From: Seison nebaliae
Lineage: Eukaryota > Rotifera > Pararotatoria > Seisonacea > Seisonidae
Length of the DNA stretch: 54,986 nt
Assembly: GCA_023231475.1 (NCBI GenBank)
Contig: JALJEE010003283.1
Coordinates: 1 to 54,986, forward strand
Direction of reading: 5' to 3'
In this document: positions 11,920 to 21,724 of the stretch, piece after piece
Numbering within the stretch: the stretch's first letter is position 1
Layout: each line of letters begins with the position of its first letter
Position numbers and translations under genes: made by a program
The notes under the pieces: model-generated
Database searches by the model: none
Told to the model about the DNA's origin: nothing
Seen by the model: only the letters and a program-made list of their open reading frames with translations

Positions 11920-13083
11920 TCATTCGTCATTATCTTCATCGATTGGATCGACTACTTCAGGTTTGGGCACTTTCACAACCTGATCTATCGCATCCATTTC
12001 ATTGAATTTCTCGATTAGAGATGATAATTTGTCACGAATGGTCGCCCATGACTCTCTTGGTAACTGAACAAACATTTCATATTTCTTCGTATATTCCGAA
12101 AGAATTAGATATGCACCACGATTGTTCACTTTCGGTTCCATAACAAAACCTTTATTAGCAGTGTGGAACGTTTCTGGATTCATTGCGTCAGCTAAATTTT
12201 CCATCAATTTATTAAATAATAAATTAAATATATTTTAAATTTAAATTAAAAAAAAAAAAAAAAAAAAATTAAATAATAATAAATTAAAAATATTTCAAAT
12301 TTCAATAATAATAAATTAAATATATTTTAAATTTAAATAATAATAAATTAAATATATTTTAAATTTAAATAATAATAAATTAAAAATATTTCAAATTTAA
12401 ATAATAATAAATTAAATATATTTTAAATTTAAATAATAATAAAGTTAACCACTCTTTTCAAAACCGACACCATGCTCCTCATACAATTCGGTTAGATGTT
12501 TTCGTAATTCACTAATGTGATCTGATGGGATGGTAACGGAATTACGGAGACCATAACGGTTCACTGAACAAATTCGAAGAAATCGTCCACGTGCATTCTC
12601 CTTCAAATCCACATAATATTTACGTCCGTGCATGGAGATGTCTTGTGTCTTCAACAACTTGACAGGATCATTGTTCATCGTTCCACTGCCACTCTTTTCT
12701 TTGGATTCATCAGTAAATTCGATTTTGGAATCGAATTCTTCGAATGTCTCTAAAATTTTACAGAGTTGCAATGCTGTCTCGATACTTAAGAAAATCTGCT
12801 GTCGTCTTGACTGGAAAATCTGATGATGAAATTTGAGTGAAAATGAAATGAGAAAAATAAAAATTTAACTCCGACAATCTTGAAAAATCGATCGACATTA
12901 TTCTCCTTAAGATCGATGTAACATACTTTATTTTTAAATTTCATACAACGTGAACCGACAACTTTCACTTGGAAATTCTCTGAATTATCGAGAGATTAGA
13001 GAGAGATGAAATAATTGAGATGAACCGTTCGAATTTGACTTTTCCATTTGACCATTCGTCTTTTCTACCTTCATATTAGCCAT
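11920..13083 (-). CDS. PURA: Pur-alpha type single-strand DNA/RNA-binding protein
   Basis: Purine-rich-element binding protein acting in transcription and mRNA transport. Exons: 13026-13083, 12870-12979, 12450-12819, 11920-12191; total 810 nt, 269 residues. Three PUR repeats are visible. The first has KNKVCYIDLKENNVDRFFKI, the second GRKYYVDLKENARGRFLRI followed by VTIPSDHISELR, and the third NNRGAYLILSEYTKKYEMFV. The C-terminus is acidic (PIDEDNDE), as in animal Pur proteins. The start Met is followed by a short polar leader with no signal. Length fits the invertebrate homologues. The third intron carries a tandem AT-rich repeat. The second repeat is closest to the vertebrate sequence; assignment to alpha rather than beta or gamma is not meaningful outside vertebrates. 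Confidence 0.93.
12193..12447. repeat. AT-rich tandem repeat (period about 32 bp) in a Pur-alpha intron
   Basis: About six copies of a roughly 32-bp unit built from AATAATAATAAATTAAATA and TATTTTAAATTTA, with one homopolymer A run (about 12247-12268). Copies differ at a few positions (TATATTTT versus AATATTTC). It fills almost the whole intron 12192-12449 and leaves only the splice sites unique, making the intron about five times longer than its neighbours. Confidence 0.85.
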
Positions 13084-13972
13084 TTCTCACAATTCTTCAC
13101 AATTATTAAGATACTCAATTTATTCAATCAATCTTCGGTCACAACCAACTCACTCACATTCACAGCAGATTTTCCTTCCCTCACTTATTTGCCTTTTTGA
13201 CGTCTGTCACACGAAAGAGAAGAAGAAAAATATTTATATAAAAAGCATTTATAAAAATATGTTTTGAGGAAAGTTATTGTACAACTTTCTTTCAAAATAA
13301 AGATGAATGAGATAATAGAAGAGAGAAAAAGAAGATATGTTGTGGATAGAAATGTTGAGGAAGAGAAGTCAAGATCATCAAACATATTCATGAAAATGAA
13401 AGAATAATATTTAATAGAAATCAATTGAATGTTGTGAATAAATGAAAGAAGAATGAAAGGAGGAAGAACATCGGTTAGATATGGTAAAATTGTTAGCAGT
13501 ATTCTTCTTCGAATTCCTTTCAATTTCGAAGCGAAAGAGAAATTCATTGAAAACGATAACCTTTTACCGAATATGCCGACATAGATGATATGATTTTTAT
13601 GAATACTAATTAACGAACACTTCTCTATTCTTTTCATGCAATAAGAGAATATGAACATTTGAATTATCCATTAACAACAACAGGATTTTTTCGCTGAAGC
13701 TTATTCGTTGAAGAAATAGTGGGGAATTAATTATGGATTAAATGTGCCCACAAATGCATTCAATATACACACGTACATACACACACAGACATCGATGTAG
13801 AGATATACGTACAAAAAAGGATAGGCATGCACGTATACACTTTTCCCTGTTGAATATATATATATATGAGGAAGTAGTCACCCGGGATATTTTCACATGA
13901 AAATCCTTGTTGTCTCCTTTTGGAAAATTGTTTTATTTAGGAACATAAGTCAATCGGACTGAAGAAGGAAAT
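13084..13972. other. intergenic region between Pur-alpha and the amine oxidase
   Basis: Contains the Pur-alpha promoter and the 3' flank of the amine oxidase gene. A CA-rich imperfect repeat lies at about 13763-13870, with a short TATATATATATA run. The 157-codon minus-strand frame at 13185-13658 is hydrophobic and Phe/Ser-rich with no family match, and is treated as chance. Confidence 0.5.
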
Positions 13973-15711
13973 TCATTTTGAATTCAAATAAAAATATTTA
14001 TAGAACAACATAGAGATGAGAGGTATGATGATGGTGGAAGATATGTAGAAGAAGCGTTTACTACTCTTCTCTTTCCTTTTATAGTCATAGATGTCAACAT
14101 TCATCTGATCATAACAATTCCGTTCTTTAAGGATATGTTTGATGCATCTGACAGATGAATGGAGTGCTCCCTCCATATATCCTGCCCAATGATCTGAACT
14201 TTCCGTTCCGCTTATCAAAACATGGTTCGTACATTTACTCATCGATGTCATAGTAGATTTCGTTACTTGTTCAGTAGAGTCGAATGAGAAAGTGGGACAA
14301 CCACCAATCCATTTTTCCTTCTGCCAATTTTGAACGATAATATCGATCGGTTCCATCGCATCTTTCTCTTCAAATATTCGAGTGAGATCTTCAAGAATCA
14401 ATTCTTTTATATCCACTTCTGATAAGACATTCAAATGATTGGCACAATCGCCAGCCACAAATCCCACAAGTAAATTAACATCTCTATCATTTTCATTACA
14501 ACCATCGAACGTTGCTATGACAACCTCGTTCTTCTCATAAATACAATCACTAATAGTTTCACCGCTAAATTTCTTCGTTCTCCAAAATGCTTTGGGATAA
14601 CTGACAACGAATTTTATGTAGTTTCCTCGACGAAATTTATGCCATTCTTCCTGCAACGGTCTTAGACTCAAGTTCATCGTCAATTTTGCTCGTTCAGTTA
14701 TTGGCAATGCTAAAATTGCATGAACGCAATGTAATTCTCTCATTTCGTTCGTATCTAATTGGATAAAAATTAAAACATTTTCAAATTTTAAACGAACCTG
14801 CATCATTATAACGAACCGTCACAATACCATCAAGTTCCGTTACGGATGTGCAAAAGGCATTCAAAACGAAAGTTGTACTATTTGATGAATTTTTTAATGA
14901 TTTCAATATCATTTTAGTAGTTCCTGTATAAAAAATGATAATTAGTGATAACTCGTAATTGGACGATAAAATTTGAAAACAACCGAACCATTTATCCGAA
15001 ATTTCTGAGCTTCATCCGTTTCAATTAAATAACTAATATGATTATCGGCACCAGCGATATAATACAAGAAATACCATAAAGACAATTGATCAATTTCACA
15101 TCCGAATACCATTCGGATGGCAATCGTAATTAACGATTTGAGATAATTGGAACAATTCTCCAAAACCATTTTAGTCGATTGTGTCAACCATTGAAATGGT
15201 AATTTCTCGAAACAATTCGACCATCGATCGACTTTCCATTGTAACCAAAATAATCTGATCGTATCAAACAGGAATCTCAACGAATAAAATGACGAGAGGA
15301 CATGTCGATGATTATTTTCTCGAATGACGATATTCCCCGAAGAATATTGTTCATATAAGTCGATATCTAATTCTTCTAATAATCTCCTCATCATAAATTG
15401 TGTTCTGTCCGAATATTCAATTAATTTTATATTTATAGAAAAACAAGCCTTCCTATCCATTGTCCTCCCACGTCTACTTCATAAGTCTTATTATTTCCCA
15501 CTCGAATATATTCAGTACGAAGTCGTCCTCCAAACACATCTTCACATTCACACAAGTTTCATTTATGAGAAAAAGAAAGAAATTGTTAACCTTTCGCTTC
15601 CAATAGACAAACTTTGAGATGTGGTGCCCATTTATTGAATAGATAGGTGGATGACAGTCCACTTAACCCGCCACCAATAACAATAACATCATATTCGATC
15701 GAAGGACACAT
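13973..15711 (-). CDS. monoamine oxidase-like flavoenzyme, tail-anchored
   Basis: FAD-dependent oxidation of amines, probably at the mitochondrial outer membrane. Exons: 15591-15711, 15449-15539, 14989-15404, 14798-14923, 13973-14754; total 1536 nt, 511 residues. The dinucleotide-binding motif VIGGGLSG is at residues 12-18, followed by EAKDVFGGRLRT and the GGQWIG loop. Near the C-terminus GGC-P (Cys404) matches the cysteine that binds FAD covalently in animal MAO, and GTESSDHWAGYMEGA matches the MAO signature, including the Tyr of the aromatic cage. The other cage Tyr, normally right after the Cys, is Pro here. Residues 486-505 form a hydrophobic helix followed by lysine, as in the MAO tail anchor. 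The second intron (15405-15448) fits only as GC-AG. Length matches MAO (about 520). Confidence 0.88.
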
Positions 15712-17616
15712 TTCGTTTAATTACCTAAAATATATTTTTTATTAAATAAAATTTTAAATTAAAAAAAAACGTCGTTTTATTGAAAATTCATTAAATACTT
15801 TTTCAAATAAAATCTCTTGTCGACTGTCACGTCGTTTATAATCGGACCGAACAATAACTTTCCTCATCTTCCCAATCGTTCTCCTATGAGGAGAATTGAT
15901 GTTTCGTGAAATTTCCATATCAATTCATTAGCTTCCAATTTCTAGGCGTTTGAAGGACGCGCCGTCTCGAAACTAATAAACATTCAACTACTTTTACTTA
16001 ATGTTGCAGTGTAAAATAAGTTGCCCAACATTATTATTAGTTCAATCGATTCACATTCACACTAAATCCCAAGTAAAATTGCTCGGTCATCTCGGTAAAA
16101 AAGAAAACGAATTATCTCTCCTACTTCTCATTTACTATCGTTACCCTCATCAATTACAGTTAATTATCATTGGATCTTAATGAAGGAGGAAAAGACACAA
16201 CATAACATAATTAATGGACGATAGAAATGGATGAAAGTAGAATGGAAGAAGGAATATAATTTTGAAGTTGCTCTTCCCGAGAACTCATATTAATCAAAAA
16301 GAAGATTAATTGATAATGAATTGGAGTGAATTCCAAAAAAAAAACACAATTTTTTAACTTCATCCGTAAAATTTCTTATATACTTCAATACAACGACAAC
16401 AACTACTACTACTACTACTACTATTAATAATACTAATTACTTTTGGAAGGAAAATATTTCTAAAGGTAGGAGAATTAATTTTGAAGAATTTTTCAATTAT
16501 TTTTCATCAATTATATCGGAAAAGTATTACCTCATTTTCATTAGCTATTCATTATGATTCGAAATATAGAATGATGAAAGATTCTATTATTATTGAGGAG
16601 AAAATAAATGATGAATTGGGTCAATAAACTTTTTGATAGAAGAACTTAACGAAAAATTCTTCTTTTGTTTCTTCTCCCTACACAAGTCCCCATTTTCAGT
16701 CCCAACAATTCATTGTTTATTGTTGTTCTTGCTGTTGTTGTGAATGATTCCCTGGTAATTCCAATCATTTTAGAAGGTGAAAGTATAAAACAATTCTTTT
16801 ATTATGACGAGTGATTGAGAGAAGGATTACATTACATTCTATTCTCTCCCTCCACCAAGAATGTTCGGTCTTGAAATTCTTCTTAAACACCCAACTGACA
16901 AGCCATTATTATTCAAATTAGTTGAAAGCACGAATTTCATTTGAATAATTTTATCGATTACGCATCTCGTTTAAATGTCGTGAGAGCGAGACTGGTGAAC
17001 GATATCAAAATCAAAAAAAGTTAATTGAGAGTCAATCAGATAAATGTTCGTTTAATGATGAAGGAGACAAGAAAACTTGGATACAACTTTCTTCTTTTTC
17101 AACAATATTTTTACAACTTTTTTCTTCATCTCGATTCATCCAATCTACTTGACTAATAATAATCTAATCGATATTTCATAAAATTGTTATTCTTACAGAT
17201 CACTTAACATTTGTAGTCTGATTATATTATATTGACAATTATTACAATAGTTCGATTAACGTAATGATTGTAGTGAAGTATTTGTAGTCGCCAATTTGTA
17301 GTTGTGATTCAAATAAAAGAAAAGTTCAATCTAATGTGAAGAAGTTAAAGATATTTAAGTATCGTTCTAATGGATATTAGAATTGATGATGTATAGTAAA
17401 AAAAAATTGAATAATAATAAAAGTTTAATCAATTTCAAATTTCCAATCGACTTACTTGTAATTTGAGGGATTTTTCTCATTTCTTCCATAAATTTTCCAT
17501 AGAATTATTATTTTTTTAAATAAAATTATTTTGAATGATGGAGAAAACAATCAGATTTCCAATGATCTTTCAATGAATCTCATAAAGACGAAATAATTTA
17601 TCTAAAAAAAAAGAAA
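15712..17616. other. 1.9-kb divergent intergenic region
   Basis: Between the starts of the amine oxidase (-) and the secreted protein (+). AT-rich, with an (ACT)n tract. I see no coding exon, RNA gene or mobile element. Confidence 0.5.
16402..16424. repeat. (ACT)n trinucleotide repeat
   Basis: Seven or eight tandem ACT units in intergenic DNA. Confidence 0.85.
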
Positions 17617-18699
17617 ATGATGAAGAGAAACCATTTTCTAATTCTCATCTATTTCTCCATTTACTTCTCTTATTCGTCAGCGGAAGGAAATAATCGATGT
17701 CTGATGAACTTCAATTTACAAAAACTTAATGGGAAATGTAACAAATATTCGTTTATCGACCAATTACCGGAAAAGACAATATTTGAACGTTTATCAATGT
17801 TTTCTCCAGCTAATATACTTTATCTTTTATTAAGTAATCGTCGAAATTATCCTTTAAATTTTCATCTTTATCGCAAAATCATTATTCAACTTTATAAGGT
17901 GAAGGCGATTTCTCCCTCAAATCAAAATCGACTTGATAGATTAAAAAATCTGCAATTCGATTATAGAAAATATCTAAGTAATTGGCGTGAAGAATACAAA
18001 CAAACAACATCTCCATCCACTTCCACCACAACATCGAACATACACGATAGTACAACGATCGATTTTTATCCGATATCGACAGATTATCTTATCAATTTGT
18101 ATGAAGATGGTAGACAAACATCGTACGAAAGAATAACTCCAATTACCAATTCACTTTATCAACAGGAGAACACCATTCGACGATATGGAACGACGACCAA
18201 AATTCCTTCATATCGACATCGACAACGATACAGATTGTATCATCGATATAAAAAGAAACATAATTTATATGAGAAAAGATACGACGAATTACAAGACCAT
18301 TTGTATAGTTGGAGAAATATGAAGACAAGTGACTACAATCGACGAGTATTGAAACGAAGTGAAGAAATTGTTGAATTGAAGAATGAGATAAATTTCAAGT
18401 CTCGCAAATTCCAAAAAGAATTATTGGACTTACAGAATGTAATCGAATATTCTCATTCCCATAATTGGAAGATTGAGAAAGTGAGGAAAGTCACACAACT
18501 TTATAATAATTATGTAGATCTGTATGATCTCTCGAAAGAATTTCGTGATAAGAAATTCAATGAATTGACTGAAATTCGAGCTACGTATCAAAGACAAGAT
18601 GATAAGGAATTCCGGAAATTGAGTGAAGATATTGTGAAGTATCGGAATCGATTGATGAATGATTTGAAGCATTGGTGGAATTTACAATTACACAGATAA
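17617..18699 (+). CDS. predicted secreted protein, unknown family
   Basis: Single-exon frame of 360 residues. The N-terminus MMKRNHFLILIYFSIYFSYS is a convincing signal peptide, with likely cleavage after SSA (about residue 22). The mature protein has only two cysteines (in NRCLM and GKCNK), close to the start, so at most one disulfide. The middle part (about residues 125-185) is Thr/Ser-rich with TTSPSTSTTTS, a likely O-glycosylated stretch. The rest is rich in Arg, Lys, Tyr and Asn, with predicted long charged helices near the end (for example FRKLSEDIVKYRNRLMNDLK). I do not recognise a domain. A polyadenylation signal AATAAA is at 18871-18876. A lineage-specific secreted protein is the best reading. 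Confidence 0.75.
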   Translation: MMKRNHFLILIYFSIYFSYSSAEGNNRCLMNFNLQKLNGKCNKYSFIDQLPEKTIFERLSMFSPANILYLLLSNRRNYPLNFHLYRKIIIQLYKVKAISPSNQNRLDRLKNLQFDYRKYLSNWREEYKQTTSPSTSTTTSNIHDSTTIDFYPISTDYLINLYEDGRQTSYERITPITNSLYQQENTIRRYGTTTKIPSYRHRQRYRLYHRYKKKHNLYEKRYDELQDHLYSWRNMKTSDYNRRVLKRSEEIVELKNEINFKSRKFQKELLDLQNVIEYSHSHNWKIEKVRKVTQLYNNYVDLYDLSKEFRDKKFNELTEIRATYQRQDDKEFRKLSEDIVKYRNRLMNDLKHWWNLQLHR

Positions 18700-19258
18700 T
18701 GTCAAAAGGAAACATGTTTATTCTCTTTTTATCTAATCGTTTTTTTTAAAATTTTCTTTAAATATTTATTCTAAAAATGATTTTTTCAATTAAAATTAAA
18801 AAAATGAATTTCATTGAAATGACATTTTGAGATTAACTTCGACAATTATTTAGTTTAGTAATTCGAATTTAATAAAGAAAAAGAAAGATAATTGAGATAT
18901 TAAAAAACTTGATTAATTTTTTATTATAAATATATTATCGAATCCGCTGGTGGTAAATTAAAAAGCAAATAAGATAATCGGCTGTAAATATTATTATTAT
19001 TAAGTTTCCTTCCAATATGGATTTCATCTCGTAAATAACTTCAATTTTAGAATGAAGTTTATTTGCGGAATTAAAATGAAAAGTGTTTTAGGTCGAGTAT
19101 CTTTCGAATAAGTAGAAGGAAAAAAGAAGAAATAATTTTTCTTAAAAAATTTAAAAAGAATTTCGGAAGATGATTTTTGAATTTTAAGCTTAAATAAAAG
19201 AAACGAAAATTTGAACGATTGTTTCGCGAACAATTTAGAAATTCGCTCATTCTTGAAA
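18700..19258. other. intergenic, 3' flank of the secreted gene and RBM25 promoter
   Basis: AT-rich. AATAAA at 18871-18876 probably ends the upstream transcript. The frame open from 19211 begins with TTG and is only an upstream extension of the RBM25 frame. Confidence 0.5.
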
Positions 19259-21585
19259 ATGACGGAATATCATTATGCCAGTGAGCCAGTCGTGAATAAG
19301 AAGAAAGAGGATGAAGATCAACCTCAGCCACAATATTGGCATTTAGGAAGTAGAGAATCCGTTCCCACCACCGTTTTCATCTCCAATATCAATCAGAATG
19401 TTCCCGAAGCTCTTCTTTGTATTTTATTGAAGAAATGTGGCGATTATATTTCTTGGCAACGAGCCGAACCATCGAACGGTCGAGCTTCAGCTTTTGGTTT
19501 TTGTGAATTTAAAGATCCGGAAGCAACAATGAGATGTATTCGATTATTGTCTGGTTTCAAAATTGGCAATAAAAGATTGAAGGTTCAATTTGATGATAAG
19601 ACGAGAACTCAATTGAATGAGTATTTAGAATATAAAGAGAAAGTGGTAGAAAATCGAAAGATCAAATGGATTACAGCAAGTCAAATAAGAAATTCATATC
19701 GACCACAAGATCTAGTTTCAGAGAGAACGGCTGATTTTTGTGATCGTTTAGATGAACAAACATTTGAAGCCGATCGTCATATTTCAGCTATGTTACATCA
19801 TTTATTGAGAGATTATTCCGTTCTCAATACGGGAACAGATGACGAGAATGAAGAAGAGAAAAAACAGAAAACTGTAACGGAAATTGCTGAAGTTGTCGAG
19901 AATATCGAAAATACATTTAATCTTCAGAATCAAGATGCAGAGAAAAAAGATGAAGTAAAAGAAGAAACGGAAAAAGTGATAACAGATAATGGAAAGAATG
20001 AAAATTTGAAAGAAAATGAAAATCATCAAGATGAAAACGAACGGAAATCAATTGAATCGAAAATAGAAAAATCGAAGAAATCCAGATCACCATCTCCATC
20101 ATCATCACATCGAGATGATTCAAAGAAATATCGTCATCGTGATTCTCTTAAGAATGAGAGAAGAAATCGAAGATCAGAAAGGAAAATGAAGAGACGAACA
20201 TCATCAGATGGTGAAAGTCCCGATCGATCAGATAATGAACGAGATTATCATCGTAATCGATACGATTATTCTCATCGTTATCATCGACAACGTGATCATT
20301 ATGATGATCGGCGAAATGATCGTTATGAACGAGACGACAGAAATCGAAAGAGATCCGAAAGAGACTTAAGAAATCGTCCGAATAATAATCGACGTCGTCC
20401 TCATGTCGATTCGCGATCACCTGAAAAACAACCATCACCATCCAGAGATGATTTGACACCTGAAGAGAAAGAGAAGCGACAATTAGAAAGAGAATTACAA
20501 AGGAAAGAAGAAGATTTTCAAAAAGTTTTTCTTTTAAATTTAATTCTTTTAATTAATTTTAATTCTAATTTTCATAAATTCTTTAAAATAATATTCTTGA
20601 AATATTTATTTGAAATAGCAATTGGCAGATTGGGAGTCGAGAGAGAAGAGGAAAAAAGAAGATTATGGAGATAAGATTAAATATTTGAAATCGAAAATCG
20701 ATGATTTAACCAATCGCAACGAGAAATTGTCATCATTTCTCGAAAGTTATGACGACGATGAAATGGATCGTATGTATTATAAGTCAGTCTCTTTTACATT
20801 CAAATAACATTATTATTTCCATATCATTCTCAATTATTCTAGGGGAACACATTTGGAAAAAGTGAAACATGATCGACGACATGAAATTGAACGTGATGAT
20901 TTGGATGAGAAAAAAGATAATGATCATCTCAAACAATTTTATTCTCGATTGAAACGAGAAGAAGTATTAAATCTTGATGACGAATTTCGAATATCATCTA
21001 AAGAGAATTCTAGCGTTTATATCATCAATCCCAAAATTAAGAAAGTTTTCATTTTTCTCATTTATCATCAATTTAAATTGAATTATTATTTTTAGTTGAA
21101 AGAGAAAGAAGATAAAAGAATTAATAATCTTATTATTCGATTGATCAATAAACCAGATGTGGAAACGGATGATGAAACCATGACAACCAAAGTGAGTTCC
21201 ACTGAGAAAACTGATGAAATTTTAAATTTGACACAAATCCAAGAAAAACGATTAGATTGGTACCATGTTAGAGATTTGTGAATGAAAAAAAATTCCATTA
21301 ATCTCATCATAGATAACTCCTCAATTTATTAGTGAGAAATTAGAGGAATGGATTAAGAGACAAGTCGAACAATTCATCGAACGGAAAGATGAGAAATTAA
21401 CAGCGTATATTTGTAAGTTGTTGAGTGAAAGAAATGAAGCAGAAGATCTCATTGATAAATTACAAACGGTTAATATAATTTTCTCTTCATTTCACAATAT
21501 AATTTTATTTTAGGTTTTCGAAGATGAGGCGAAACCGTTCGTTCTCAAACTATTCACAAGAATTATCAATGAAATTGAAGAATGA
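19259..21585 (+). CDS. RBM25: RBM25-like splicing factor (RRM + PWI)
   Basis: Spliceosome-associated protein that influences alternative splicing, nuclear. Exons: 19259-20524, 20619-20782, 20843-21044, 21096-21266, 21313-21468, 21514-21585; total 2031 nt, 676 residues. The ATG at 19259 is the first in frame. The RRM covers residues 37-115: TTVFISNINQ is RNP2 and SAFGFCEFKD is RNP1. Then follow an acidic/Glu-rich part and an Arg/Asp/Arg-Ser-rich part (about 280-405) in place of the long RE/RD repeat of the human protein. QLADWESREKRK and LESYDDDEMDR match the conserved middle of RBM25. The C-terminal PWI domain (about residues 570-676) starts LDWYH, has EEWIKRQVEQFIE, and ends FEDEAKPFVLKLF. 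AATAAA at 21609-21614, 24 bp after the stop, is a good polyadenylation signal. Confidence 0.93.
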
Positions 21586-21608
21586 TAAATGTTTTTGTAT
21601 TTGTTCAT

Positions 21609-21614
21609 AATAAA
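21609..21614 (+). promoter_or_regulatory. polyadenylation signal of the RBM25-like gene
   Basis: AATAAA, 24 bp downstream of the stop codon and followed by a T-rich stretch at about 21626-21637. The next gene, on the opposite strand, ends only 110 bp further on. Confidence 0.65.
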
Positions 21615-21724
21615 ATTGAAATGTTTTTTTTTTTTGTTATTCATTTACTTTTCTTCAATTCAATCCAATAATTAATAGTCAAATAGAACATGAAAGAAAT
21701 CGAAAGAATTTTTTCTCAAATTCT

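Noticed and set aside
13185-13658. 157-codon minus-strand frame, very hydrophobic
   Set aside because: Phe/Ser/Ile-rich composition as expected from AT-rich DNA by chance; no domain, no splice partners.
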